This document shows positions 43,596-52,722 of a stretch of 64,000 nucleotides of DNA, in pieces. Origin of the DNA: Eubacterium callanderi (GTDB lineage: Bacteria > Bacillota > Clostridia > Eubacteriales > Eubacteriaceae); assembly GCF_900142645.1 (NCBI RefSeq), contig NZ_FRBP01000004.1:226041-290040 (forward strand), in the 5' to 3' direction. Positions within the stretch are counted from its first letter, which is position 1. Each line of letters begins with the position of its first letter. The position numbers were made by a program, and so were the translations under genes. The notes under the pieces were generated by a model. The model did no database searches, was not told where the DNA came from, and saw only the letters and a list, made by a program, of their open reading frames with translations.

Positions 43596-43665
43596 CCTGA
43601 AAAACTTAAATTTTCCGATAAAATAATCGGAAAAACTTGACTTTTCAGGCAAAAGGAATTATACT
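43596..43665 (+). promoter_or_regulatory. Nested palindromic operator overlapping a strong promoter
   Basis: Outer arms CCTGAAAA/TTTTCAGG and inner arms TTTTCCGAT/ATCGGAAAA surround AAAATA. The promoter TTGACT (43637-43642), 17 bases, TATACT (43660-43665) overlaps the right arm. This is the likely binding site of the adjacent TetR regulator. The remainder of 43487-43812 has no gene, only the leader to 43813. Confidence 0.65.
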
Positions 43666-43812
43666 TCAATTACAAGATGCTTGTGTAAATGTTTTCCGGA
43701 AAAATAAAAAGCATACTGTAGAGATAATATTGGCGTTAATACGTATTTTATGTATGAAAATCTTAGATAATATTGGAACAATTAAGATTTTTACTATGAA
43801 AGGGAGAGAAAA

Positions 43813-45192
43813 ATGGCTGAAAAAGTTAAACCCAGAGTTTCTCAGTTTATCGTAACAATATTTGGTTTATCAGAACTGACGGCTTTAATGGTAGCAAGCC
43901 TATCGACAAGCTATTACTCATACTTTATCACGAATGTTTTGATGGTTGCACCGGCTGTAATGGGGACGATCCTGATTTTTACCAGAGCCTTTGACATTGG
44001 TACCCTGCTGCTGTCCGGTGTTGTGGAGGAGCGGATGAACCCGAGATGGGGGAAATACCGTTCCTGGCTCCTGCTGATGTGCCCCTTGGCGGCGGTCATC
44101 GGTATTTTACAGTATTCCAGCGCTGGCGGAACACAGACCGTCCAGCTCTGGATATCGGCAGTCTGCTATATTGTGTTCTTTGCGCTGTTCAATTTTGGGC
44201 GGACCGCGCAGCTGGCGCTGCTCAACGCTCTGGGGGCCACCCCCGAGGACCGGGCCATGCTGTCTGCCAGAAAGGCCCAGTTTGCGGCCGTGGCAGGGAT
44301 TGTGCTCAACTCAACCTTTATGCCGCTGGTGCTGTGGTTTTCCGGCGAAACCAAGGATGCCACATCCTTTGGCTTTCTGGCAGCGGTCGTTATTTTTCAG
44401 ATCGTATACCTGATTCCTCAGATGGGGCTGTTCAAGGTCTCCAGGGAATATGACAAGCCAGAGGAAAAATCGGTGGCGGTCAGGAAAAAGCTGTCGGCCA
44501 AAGAGATGGCTGAGCAGGTCTTTAAGAACCCGCCGCTCATGCTCATGCTGGTGGCGGAAACCTGCAAGACGGTGTGCAATACCCTGGTGCTGAGCATGGC
44601 AGTCTATTATTTCAGGGTTGTTGTCAATAATCTGGAATTTCAGCCGGTCTTTTCAACCGCGATCAGCATTGCGGGCTTTGTGGGCTCCTTGATTGCCGGT
44701 CAGTTCATTGTAAAAAAGCTGGGGAAGAAAAACACCTATCTCATCGGCTTTGCCGCGCCGGCCATCGCGCTGGTATGCGCCCGGCTGTTTGGCGGTCAGA
44801 GTGATATCACCTTTATGACAATCATGGTTATCGGCTGGTTCTTCTTTACCTTTATCGCGACGCCTGGCCCTGCCATGTTTGCGGACTGCGTCGAATATGG
44901 AAAATTTAAAATCGGTAAGGAAGGGCGCGCTTTCATCATGTCGCTCTACACATTGCCCATCAAAATTGGTGTCCTGATCGCAGGCGGATTTTCAGGCTAT
45001 CTTTTAGCCGCTGTTGGTTATTCGGCGGAGGCTGCGGTAACGCCGCAGGTGGTTTCAGGAATATTCAGCGCCATCACACTGGCACCGGCCGCAGTACTGG
45101 CTGTTGGCTTCGTATGTATGCTTTTCTATAAACTGACAGAAAAGCGTGTCCGGGAAATTATGGAAGTGAACCGTCAGAATGACGGAATTTAA
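43813..45192 (+). CDS. GPH-type MFS cation symporter
   Basis: 459 aa, about 12 membrane helices. RWGKYRSWLL near residues 78-87 is the conserved motif of the glycoside-pentoside-hexuronide (MelB-like) family. Substrate unknown. Followed 30 bases later by a UroD-type methyltransferase gene, a pairing seen in acetogens for methylated compounds, so it may import one. RBS AAAGGGAG. Under the TetR-type operator upstream. Confidence 0.88.
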   Translation: MAEKVKPRVSQFIVTIFGLSELTALMVASLSTSYYSYFITNVLMVAPAVMGTILIFTRAFDIGTLLLSGVVEERMNPRWGKYRSWLLLMCPLAAVIGILQYSSAGGTQTVQLWISAVCYIVFFALFNFGRTAQLALLNALGATPEDRAMLSARKAQFAAVAGIVLNSTFMPLVLWFSGETKDATSFGFLAAVVIFQIVYLIPQMGLFKVSREYDKPEEKSVAVRKKLSAKEMAEQVFKNPPLMLMLVAETCKTVCNTLVLSMAVYYFRVVVNNLEFQPVFSTAISIAGFVGSLIAGQFIVKKLGKKNTYLIGFAAPAIALVCARLFGGQSDITFMTIMVIGWFFFTFIATPGPAMFADCVEYGKFKIGKEGRAFIMSLYTLPIKIGVLIAGGFSGYLLAAVGYSAEAAVTPQVVSGIFSAITLAPAAVLAVGFVCMLFYKLTEKRVREIMEVNRQNDGI

Positions 45193-45222
45193 TGAAGCAA
45201 AAGGGAAATGGAGGAAAGACAG

Positions 45223-46407
45223 TTGGATGTGAATCAATTAAAACAGGAAAGACAAGCGGATTTAAAGGCAGTATATTCAGGCAAGGTGCCTAAAAGGGTG
45301 CCCATACATCTATCCTTTGCCTTTGAAGCGTCGGTTTCCTATGCCATTGATCAGGGCATTGTGGAAAAGGGGAAGAATCTCCGCAACATCTATTGGGAAC
45401 CAGAAACCTGGTACGATATCTTTGACCGGGTCAATAATGACTTTTATTCCGATATACCGCTGGGGCCTGGCGCCATACGGTTACCGATTCTATACCAGAT
45501 ACTGGAGGCGAAATCTATTATCATGGGGGCCACAGGCGTCATGCAGCACCCAGAGGTGCACTCGCTGGAGCCTGAGGAGTACGATGCTTTTATTGAGGAC
45601 CCTTTCTTTTATATGTCGGAAACACTGATGCCGAGGCTGTACCCGGCGCTGGATACCACGCCCGGACGGCGGGCCATGGTTCTGGCACAGGCGGTCAAGG
45701 CCAACGCCGACCAGTTTGCCGTCATCGGGCAGATGATGGGTAAAATCGCTGCAAAATACGGCTATCCAGCCGCGCCCAGTGGCCGCTCCACAGCCCCATT
45801 CGATTATCTGGCGGATTTTCTCAGATCCTTTACAGGGATATCAAAGGATATGCGCCGGTACCCGGACAAGGTTGTGCAGGCCTGCGACGCGCTGGTACCG
45901 CTGATGCTGCGGGAAGGGGTTCCAAACCCGGACAGCCTGCCGCCGGATTACCGGGTGATGATCCCGCTGCACATGGGCAGCTTTATCAACGAAAAGCAGT
46001 TTGAGAAATTTTACTGGCCCTCCTTCAAAAAGCTGATGGATGGTCTGGTAGCGCCAGGAGCCGGTGTTGACCTGTTCGTGGAGGATAACTGGATGCGCCA
46101 TATGGACTATCTCAAGACCTTTAACGGGTCGGTGAAAATGCAGTTTGAATACGGCGATCCAAAGCTGGTAAAGGAAAAGCTCAGCGGAACCCGCCATGTG
46201 ATCACAGGCTTTTTCCCAATCTCCCTGCTGCAGTTCGGCAGTGCGCAGGAGGTTAAGGACAAGGCCAAAGAACTTATTGACATCCTGGCACCAGGAGGCG
46301 GCTATATCTTTGGATTCGACAAGGGTTTGTTCTCGCTGGAGGGCAATACCATTAAAAACCTGCATGTGCTGACCGACTTTGTCCGTGATTACGGTGTTTA
46401 CAGATAA
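45223..46407 (+). CDS. Uroporphyrinogen-decarboxylase-family protein, probable methyltransferase
   Basis: 394 aa with the UroD beta/alpha barrel and family motifs (VPIHLSFAFEASVSYA; HMGSFINEKQFEKFYWP; GGGYIFGFDKGL). In acetogens most such proteins are corrinoid-dependent methyltransferases, not haem enzymes. A clear zinc H-x-C...C set is not evident, so the enzyme and substrate cannot be fixed. TTG at 45223 follows GGAGG (45210-45214) eight bases before; the ATG at 45208 overlaps the RBS. No corrinoid protein gene is nearby. Confidence 0.75.
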   Translation: MDVNQLKQERQADLKAVYSGKVPKRVPIHLSFAFEASVSYAIDQGIVEKGKNLRNIYWEPETWYDIFDRVNNDFYSDIPLGPGAIRLPILYQILEAKSIIMGATGVMQHPEVHSLEPEEYDAFIEDPFFYMSETLMPRLYPALDTTPGRRAMVLAQAVKANADQFAVIGQMMGKIAAKYGYPAAPSGRSTAPFDYLADFLRSFTGISKDMRRYPDKVVQACDALVPLMLREGVPNPDSLPPDYRVMIPLHMGSFINEKQFEKFYWPSFKKLMDGLVAPGAGVDLFVEDNWMRHMDYLKTFNGSVKMQFEYGDPKLVKEKLSGTRHVITGFFPISLLQFGSAQEVKDKAKELIDILAPGGGYIFGFDKGLFSLEGNTIKNLHVLTDFVRDYGVYR

Positions 46408-46417
46408 GGAGCAAAAA

Positions 46418-46573
46418 ATGGACGATAGAAATCAAAGCTTTGAGACCAAAAATTATGTTAAATGGGATGATTATTTGAAAGAACACGATCATCTTTCAGA
46501 TATTGAAAGGGCAAGCGACATCCAAAAGTATGAGGACGTAGTATTCGCGCTGGTTCTCAGGTTATTCAGATAG
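46418..46573 (+). CDS. Small hypothetical protein
   Basis: 51 aa, acidic and helical, ending in VLRLFR. ATG at 46418 follows AAGGAGC, ten bases after the methyltransferase stop, so it is translated as the third gene of the module. No family recognised; it could be a small partner subunit. Confidence 0.55.
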   Translation: MDDRNQSFETKNYVKWDDYLKEHDHLSDIERASDIQKYEDVVFALVLRLFR

Positions 46574-46580
46574 TATAGAA

Positions 46581-46612
46581 GCCCCGGCAGTGTCTGCTTG
46601 CCGGGGTTTTTT
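46581..46612 (+). terminator. Terminator closing the transporter/methyltransferase module
   Basis: The stem CCCCGGCA/TGCCGGGG is followed by TTTTTT, 18 bases before the DASS transporter gene. Confidence 0.9.
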
Positions 46613-46629
46613 ACTGGAAAGGCAAAAAA

Positions 46630-48012
46630 ATGAAAAAGCGTATTACAGGAATTGTGCTGTCGGCCGCTGTTTTTATCGGCTACCGGTTTGTGCCGGTTCC
46701 GCAGGGATTGGAAATGTCTGGTATGCAGACCTTGGCGCTTCTTGTTATTGCTATTCTTCTGTGGGTGACAGAGGCCATGCCTCTTGGGATTTCGAGTATT
46801 TTTGTTTTGGTGCTCCCGATGTTTTTCGGACTGGCAACCATGAAGGATTTTCTGGTGGCCTTTCCCAATCCTACTCTGTTTTTCGTGCTAGCAACCTTTG
46901 GCCTGTCGGCCGCCATTTCCAAGGTGCCCACAGCCAAGCGCATTCTGCTCATACTGCTGGAGAAAATGGGGAGCAAGGTCCACCTGTTTATTCTGGCCAT
47001 GATGCTGGCCACAGCGCTCATTTCCTCCATCATGTCCAACATACCGGCGACGGTGATGTTCATGGGGCTGGCCATCAGCTTTCTGGAGCTTTACGATTCG
47101 GAGGAGGAACGCAGGCGCACTGGCAGAGCCATCATGATCGCCCTGCCCATCGCGGGCATGATCGGCGGGACCATCACGCCAGCTGGCAGCTCTAACAATA
47201 TTTTAGCCCTGGGTCTGCTGGAGGAGTATGCAGGAGTGACGGTGCGATTTGTGGACTGGATGGCGATCTGTATTCCAGTAGTACTGGTCATGCTGCCCCT
47301 GGCGTGGCTGCTGATCATTAAAATTTTCAGGCCGGCGCCGGTTCATCCGGATAAAATCAGGCAGTTTATTCTGGAACTCAAGACCCTGGACAAGCCGGGC
47401 AGAGAAGAAAAAATGGTGGTGTCCATTCTGGTGGTAATGATCCTTCTCTGGATTCTGAGCTCATGGATTCCGGCGCTCAATGTCACCCTGGTTTCCATCT
47501 GCGGGCTGGCGTTTATGTTTTTGCCGGGTATTGATATTTTGCACTGGAAAGATTTCAAGGATGAGGTGAGCTGGGACGTCATTCTGATGATCGGCTCTGT
47601 CCTCTGCATCGGAAATCTGATTCTGGAAAACGGTGTGGCATCCTGGCTGGCGGACACCTTCTTCAGGGTGGACAATGGAACGAGCATTATCCTGCTCATT
47701 CTTCAGCTGGCAGTTTTCATGTATATTATGCAGCTGGTGCTGCCCAATGCCCCGGCGGTCATCACCTCCACCACGCTGCCGGTTACCATTGTGGCGGAGG
47801 CGCTTGGGATAAACGCGGCTGTTCTGGTCATTCCGCTCTGTATTTTTTCAAGCTGGACCATGATCCTGCCCCTGTCTGCAGTGCCGATGATGACCTATTC
47901 TAAGGGCTACTACAGTATGACGGATATCGGCAGGGCAGGCATCCCTATTCTGGTGATTCTCGCCCTTGTGCTGGCACTTTGGATTCCTTTTATCTGCGGG
48001 GTGCTCCTTTAG
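46630..48012 (+). CDS. DASS-family (SLC13) anion:sodium symporter
   Basis: 460 aa, about 12 membrane helices. SNIPATVMFMGLA and TPAGSSNNILALGLL match the SNT-type substrate/sodium motifs of dicarboxylate/sulfate transporters, with a second set near LPNAPAVITSTTLP. Substrate not certain; dicarboxylates are likely. It follows a terminator closely, so some read-through or a promoter within the hairpin region is needed. No clear -35/-10 seen. Confidence 0.88.
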   Translation: MKKRITGIVLSAAVFIGYRFVPVPQGLEMSGMQTLALLVIAILLWVTEAMPLGISSIFVLVLPMFFGLATMKDFLVAFPNPTLFFVLATFGLSAAISKVPTAKRILLILLEKMGSKVHLFILAMMLATALISSIMSNIPATVMFMGLAISFLELYDSEEERRRTGRAIMIALPIAGMIGGTITPAGSSNNILALGLLEEYAGVTVRFVDWMAICIPVVLVMLPLAWLLIIKIFRPAPVHPDKIRQFILELKTLDKPGREEKMVVSILVVMILLWILSSWIPALNVTLVSICGLAFMFLPGIDILHWKDFKDEVSWDVILMIGSVLCIGNLILENGVASWLADTFFRVDNGTSIILLILQLAVFMYIMQLVLPNAPAVITSTTLPVTIVAEALGINAAVLVIPLCIFSSWTMILPLSAVPMMTYSKGYYSMTDIGRAGIPILVILALVLALWIPFICGVLL

Positions 48013-48070
48013 TTTTATGAATGTTGAAACCTGTATATTTGCGATGAAGCCAGAGACGGCAGAGCATGAG

Positions 48071-48109
48071 AAAAGCCTTTCAGGATCGATCAGACCTGAA
48101 AGGCTTTTA
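48071..48109. terminator. Bidirectional terminator
   Basis: The stem AAAAGCCTTTCAGG/CCTGAAAGGCTTTT lies between the DASS gene and the leftward threonine cluster. Confidence 0.9.
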
Positions 48110-48110
48110 T

Positions 48111-48479
48111 TTATTTGAGGCTGTCCTTATTTTCCTTGCTTTCCTCAACGAGATTGTCCTTGCGGACCTCAGATTCCTCGTTTTTGATTTCCCAGTGGAT
48201 CAGGGCTGTCAGGGCAGCGCGCAGCAGGATGATCCCGCCGACGATGATAAGCTCACTGGGCTGGCGGACAACGACAGTCCTCAGGATTTCGCTGCCAAGT
48301 TTGAACTCCAGTGCCATGGCCATACCCTTGGCCAGATCCAGACGGGTGGAGGGCCTGCGGCGGATATAACCCCAGATGCCCTTGATGCCCGACCATATCA
48401 GCACGCCCACGCCAACGTACTCGAAGAACAGGATTGCGTACTGGACAATGGTATTCAGAACTTCTTCCAGAATTTCCAT
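48111..48479 (-). CDS. DUF1622 membrane protein
   Basis: 122 aa with hydrophobic helices at about 15-35 and 75-100 and an acidic tail. The pattern DLAKGMAMALEFKLGSEILRTVV is that of DUF1622, a small membrane protein of unknown function. It ends the leftward threonine cluster; being three bases after the ACT gene, it is likely co-transcribed. Confidence 0.85.
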   Translation of the reverse strand: MEILEEVLNTIVQYAILFFEYVGVGVLIWSGIKGIWGYIRRRPSTRLDLAKGMAMALEFKLGSEILRTVVVRQPSELIIVGGIILLRAALTALIHWEIKNEESEVRKDNLVEESKENKDSLK

Positions 48480-48481
48480 GG

Positions 48482-48916
48482 CTATTCCATTGCTACCAGA
48501 TTAACGTTATGGACGCCGCGCAGTACCACCAGATCACCGACGAGATCCTCGATGCTTCCCAGAAGGTCCTTTCCGTCAAGCGTCAGGATGACAACGGCAG
48601 CGTGGTTGATAGGGATATCCTGATGAATGGTAATGATGCTGGTCTTGTGCTCGCGCAGAATGTTCAGCACATTGGACAGAATTCCGGGCTCGTCGTCGAG
48701 GATCATGGAAATGGTAAATTTCCGCCCAAAATCTTCAGAGGGCTTAAAAATATAGTCTTTGTATTTGTAATAAGTGCTCCGGCTGATGCCGACGCGCTTT
48801 ACCGCGTCACTGACCGATTTGCACTGGGAGGATTCCAGCAGAATGCGGGCCTCCACCACCTTGCTGTAATACTCGGGCAGTATTTTTTTGCTGACAATCA
48901 GATAATCACGTATCAT
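48482..48916 (-). CDS. ACT-domain protein of the UPF0735 (PheB) family
   Basis: 144 aa. An HTH-like helical region (about 25-50; SVSDAVKRVGISRSTYYKY) precedes an ACT domain (about 70-144; ILDDEPGILSNVLNILREH). Family members bind amino acids and often lie with homoserine-pathway genes, as here next to thrB. Probable regulator of amino-acid synthesis; ligand unknown. RBS AAGGAGAA. Confidence 0.88.
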   Translation of the reverse strand: MIRDYLIVSKKILPEYYSKVVEARILLESSQCKSVSDAVKRVGISRSTYYKYKDYIFKPSEDFGRKFTISMILDDEPGILSNVLNILREHKTSIITIHQDIPINHAAVVILTLDGKDLLGSIEDLVGDLVVLRGVHNVNLVAME

Positions 48917-48926
48917 AGGCTTCTCC

Positions 48927-49820
48927 TTAAGAGTGCTGATCGGTACAAACGCCTGTGTTGTCCGGCTCCAGCTTGAGCAGGGTCCATCCCGGCAGCTTTT
49001 CTTTTAAATACTTACCCATTTCGGCATAAAACTGGTCATTGTCTCTGGTGGTAATGGCCAGAAGTGTGGGGCCGGCGCCGCTGATGCAGGTATTAAGCGC
49101 TCCCAGCTCCCGTGCTTTTTGGGAAACCTCATCATAATGGGCGATGAGGCCCTCGCGGTAGGGCTGGTGCAGCTTGTCCTCAACGCTGACCTTAAGGATA
49201 TCCGGCCGCCCTTCAGTCAGGGCAAGGTAGGTCATGGTTGCGCGGGACACGTTAAATACTGCATCCTTGTGGAATACTTTTTTCGGCAGTGCCTTGCGGG
49301 CCTCCATGGTGGACAGGGTAAAGTCCGGAATAAGGCCGTAGAACTCAAAACACTGTGAAACCTCTTTCTTGATATAGTGGTTTTCTTCCTTGAGTCCAAG
49401 GGAAACCACCAGGCCGCCGAACATGGCGGGCGCCACATTGTCGGGATGGCCCTCCATCTCAACAGCCATGTCAAAGAGCTCCTTGCCCGTCAGGGGAGCG
49501 CCGCAGAGGGTGTTGGCCCCCACCAGGCCGCCGACAATACAGGCGGCAGAGCTGCCCAGGCCGCGGCTTACAGGAATGTTGACGTCGGTGTAAATGTAAA
49601 TGCCCTTTGGCCGGTAGTGGACACGGTTAAAGACCTTGAGCATGGCCTTGTAGACCAGGTTGGACTTGCCCTGGTAGCGCCGTTCGACGCCCCGGATGGT
49701 CAGCTTGCCGTTGTCCCTTTCCTCAAAGCTGAAGATGTTATATAACTGAAAAGCCATACCGAAGGCATCAAAGCCAGGTCCGATATTGGCTGTTGTTGCG
49801 GGTACGCGTACTTTTATCAT
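48927..49820 (-). CDS. thrB: Homoserine kinase
   Basis: 297 aa. A GHMP kinase with the ATP motif VSRGLGSSAACIVGG (about 85-99), N-terminal VPATTANIGPGFDAFG and C-terminal TCISGAGPTLLAI. It phosphorylates homoserine to O-phosphohomoserine for ThrC. Sixteen bases after thrC. RBS AGGAGAGTG. Confidence 0.95.
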   Translation of the reverse strand: MIKVRVPATTANIGPGFDAFGMAFQLYNIFSFEERDNGKLTIRGVERRYQGKSNLVYKAMLKVFNRVHYRPKGIYIYTDVNIPVSRGLGSSAACIVGGLVGANTLCGAPLTGKELFDMAVEMEGHPDNVAPAMFGGLVVSLGLKEENHYIKKEVSQCFEFYGLIPDFTLSTMEARKALPKKVFHKDAVFNVSRATMTYLALTEGRPDILKVSVEDKLHQPYREGLIAHYDEVSQKARELGALNTCISGAGPTLLAITTRDNDQFYAEMGKYLKEKLPGWTLLKLEPDNTGVCTDQHS

Positions 49821-49835
49821 GAATGGTTCACTCTC

Positions 49836-51338
49836 CTATTTGTCTAAAAATGCTGTGATGCAGCCGGCCATTTCCTCCGGCCTGCAAACTTTGTCGTGGC
49901 GGTTTTCTTTCTGATCCAGATCTCTCAACGGAACGGGGATTTCCGTTTGGGTCCGGGCGGCCAGCTCCTTGAGCACTGCGTAATCGTCCATGCCTTCAGG
50001 CACTTCGCCGAAGATGCTCTCATAAACGCTGCGGCCAAATTTGTACGGGCTGGCAGTGGACAGGATGACGGTCGGAGTCTCGACATCACCGGTATCCGCG
50101 CGGTAGTCGCTGTAGACCTTGCTGGCAACAGCAGTGTGTGGGTCCATGAGGTAATGGTTATACTCAAACATACGCTTAATGGCCCCGGCGGTTTCTTCCT
50201 CGTTAGCGCAGCCGGCATAGAAAACATGGTCGTCGCCCATGAAGAGAAGCTCGCGTTCCAGCGCGTAGGAGCCGTCTGTGCTCAACTGGTTCATCAGGTC
50301 TGCGATCACCTCGCTGTTGCCGCCTGTGATGTCATAGAGCAGGCGTTCCAGGTTGCTGGAGATCAGAATGTCCATGGATGGAGACATGGTTTTATAGAAA
50401 TCGCGGTTGCGGTTATATTCACCAGTGTGGAAAAAGTCGGTCAGGATGTTATTTTTATTGGACGCGCAGATGAGCCGGCTGACAGGCAGACCGATGGCAC
50501 GGGCGTAGTAGCCGGCCAGAATGTTTCCGAAATTACCGGTCGGCACCACAAAGTTGACAGCCTCTCCCAGGTCGATAACTGCTTTTTTGTAGAGCTGCAT
50601 GTAGCTGTAAAAATAGTATACAATCTGGGGCAGCAGGCGTCCGATGTTGATGGAGTTGGCCGAGGAAAAAACATAACCCTGTTCCCGCAGCTCCTCGATC
50701 AGGCCGCTGTTGTTCAGAATTTCCTTGACGCCGTTCTGGGTATCGTCAAAGTTGCCGGCCACACCGATGACGCAGGTGTTATCGCCATCCTGGGTTAGCA
50801 TCTGTTTTTCCTGGATGGTGCTGACGCCGTCCTTCGGATAGTAGACCACAATGTTGATGTGGGGCACTTTGGCAAAGCCCTCGAGGGCAGCCTTTCCAGT
50901 ATCGCCGGAGGTGGCGGTCAGAATGACGATATCCTTGCTGATATCGGCGTTTTTCATGGCCGTTGTCATCAGATAGGGGAGAATGGTCAGCGCCATATCC
51001 TTGAACGCGCAGGTAGGGCCGTGGTAAAGCTCAAGAAAATAACGATCGTCTACTTTTTTAAGGGATACGGGTTCCTCATTTTCAAATTTTCCGGTATAAT
51101 AGGCATTGTGGATACAGTCTTTGATCTGTTCATCACTGAAGTCGTCCAAAAAATATTTGAAAATTTCAAAAGCCAACTCTCCGTAGGTTGCATCCTTCAA
51201 AGCTGTCAGGTCAATTTTTATGTCATGGATGAATGAAGGGACGAATAAGCCGCCATCCTTGGCGATTCCTTTGATAATTCCTTCTGACGCGGACACGTTT
51301 GCTTCGCCTCCGCGTGTGCTGACATATTTTTCTTTCAT
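49836..51338 (-). CDS. thrC: Threonine synthase
   Basis: 500 aa. A PLP enzyme, with the lysine in the HGPTCAFKDMAL motif and the phosphate-binding ATSGDTGKAALEG. It converts phosphohomoserine to threonine. First gene of the leftward cluster thrC-thrB-ACT-DUF1622; divergent from hom. RBS GGAGGAA. Confidence 0.95.
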   Translation of the reverse strand: MKEKYVSTRGGEANVSASEGIIKGIAKDGGLFVPSFIHDIKIDLTALKDATYGELAFEIFKYFLDDFSDEQIKDCIHNAYYTGKFENEEPVSLKKVDDRYFLELYHGPTCAFKDMALTILPYLMTTAMKNADISKDIVILTATSGDTGKAALEGFAKVPHINIVVYYPKDGVSTIQEKQMLTQDGDNTCVIGVAGNFDDTQNGVKEILNNSGLIEELREQGYVFSSANSINIGRLLPQIVYYFYSYMQLYKKAVIDLGEAVNFVVPTGNFGNILAGYYARAIGLPVSRLICASNKNNILTDFFHTGEYNRNRDFYKTMSPSMDILISSNLERLLYDITGGNSEVIADLMNQLSTDGSYALERELLFMGDDHVFYAGCANEEETAGAIKRMFEYNHYLMDPHTAVASKVYSDYRADTGDVETPTVILSTASPYKFGRSVYESIFGEVPEGMDDYAVLKELAARTQTEIPVPLRDLDQKENRHDKVCRPEEMAGCITAFLDK

Positions 51339-51357
51339 AGTTCCTCCAAAATTTTTA

Positions 51358-51386
51358 TTGAATATCCTTAATATATATGATAGAAT
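51358..51386 (+). promoter_or_regulatory. Promoter of the hom-aspartokinase operon
   Basis: TTGAAT, 17 bases, TAGAAT, about 60 bases before the hom start. Confidence 0.6.
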
Positions 51387-51445
51387 GTTTTCGAGATAAA
51401 AACAAGTGTTTTTTTCATGAATACATTTACAGAGGTGAAAATCAT

Positions 51446-52690
51446 TTGAATATTGGATTATTGGGGTTCGGAACCATCGGAACCGGTGTGTACGAGCTCA
51501 TCAATTTAAACAAGGGAAGGTTCGCCAAGAACCTGGACGAAAAAGTTGTGATCACCAAAATTCTGGATAAGGATCCCAACAAGAAGGTAGCTGAGGAAGA
51601 CAAGGTAGCCCGCGTGGTTACGAACCCGGATGACATTATGGACGATCCGGAGATTGAGATTGTCATTGCGCTTCTCGGCGGTATGGATTTTGAGTATGGC
51701 CTTATCAAGCGGGCGCTTCAGAGCGGAAAACATGTGGTAACCGCCAACAAGGCTGTTATATCGGAGTATTTTGAGGAGCTGCTGACCATCGCGGCGGAAA
51801 ACAATGTGATTCTGCGCTATGAGGCCAGCGTCGGCGGCGGGATTCCCATTATTGGCTCTTTAAAGGAAGAATTAAAGATTAACCGTGTCAATGAAATCAA
51901 GGGAATTCTCAATGGAACCACCAATTTCATTCTATCAAAGATGACTGAGGAAGGGGCCGATTTTGCGGATACCCTGAAGCTGGCCCAGAGCATTGGCTTT
52001 GCAGAGGCAGACCCGACAGCCGATATTGAGGGCTATGATGTTTCCAGAAAGCTGGCGATTTTATCCTCACTGGCCTACGGCGGCATCATCAAGGATGAGG
52101 ATGTGCGCAAGCGCGGCCTGTCTGATGTGCGCGCTGTGGATATCGAGATGGCCGGCGATTACGGCTATATCATCAAGTATCTGGGTCATTCTGTGTTAAA
52201 GGAAGGAAATCAGGTCTATACGACGGTGGAGCCGGTGATGTTTAAGGAAGCTTCTATTATGAGTAATGTTAATTCCGAATTCAACATTATCTCCATTGTG
52301 GGCGACATTATCGGTGAGCTTCAGTTCTATGGCAAGGGCGCAGGTAAGGATGCCACAGCCAACGCCGTGGTGGGCGATGCCCTATACATCATCAACTGCA
52401 TTAAGGACAATAACTTCCCCAAACCGCTGGTCTTCAGGAAACAGCTGGACAAAAAAGGCGTTGGCGCCTTTAAGGGCAAGTATTATCTGCGTGTGGACAT
52501 TGACAGCCATGAGACCTTCGAGCATGCCTTAAACGCTGTGGACGAGGTCTGCGCACGCAAAAATATCATTGTCAGCGACAACCGGGTCTTCTTTATGACC
52601 GAGCCGGTGGAGGCAGATGTCTTTGACGCCATGGTTGCCAAAATCAAAGAAAAACAGAGCGAGTGCTTCTACGCGCGCATCTATGAATAA
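51446..52690 (+). CDS. hom: Homoserine dehydrogenase
   Basis: 414 aa. The N-terminal NAD(P) fold is IGLLGFGTIGTGVYEL and the central catalytic region EASVGGGIPIIGSLKEEL; a C-terminal ACT domain (about 340-414) suggests threonine feedback. It reduces aspartate semialdehyde to homoserine. TTG at 51446 follows AGAGGTG. Directly followed by aspartokinase, and divergent from the thrC cluster, so the whole threonine branch is here. Confidence 0.93.
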   Translation: MNIGLLGFGTIGTGVYELINLNKGRFAKNLDEKVVITKILDKDPNKKVAEEDKVARVVTNPDDIMDDPEIEIVIALLGGMDFEYGLIKRALQSGKHVVTANKAVISEYFEELLTIAAENNVILRYEASVGGGIPIIGSLKEELKINRVNEIKGILNGTTNFILSKMTEEGADFADTLKLAQSIGFAEADPTADIEGYDVSRKLAILSSLAYGGIIKDEDVRKRGLSDVRAVDIEMAGDYGYIIKYLGHSVLKEGNQVYTTVEPVMFKEASIMSNVNSEFNIISIVGDIIGELQFYGKGAGKDATANAVVGDALYIINCIKDNNFPKPLVFRKQLDKKGVGAFKGKYYLRVDIDSHETFEHALNAVDEVCARKNIIVSDNRVFFMTEPVEADVFDAMVAKIKEKQSECFYARIYE

Positions 52691-52722
52691 ATAAAAGAGA
52701 ACATTATTAAAGAGGAGTATGT

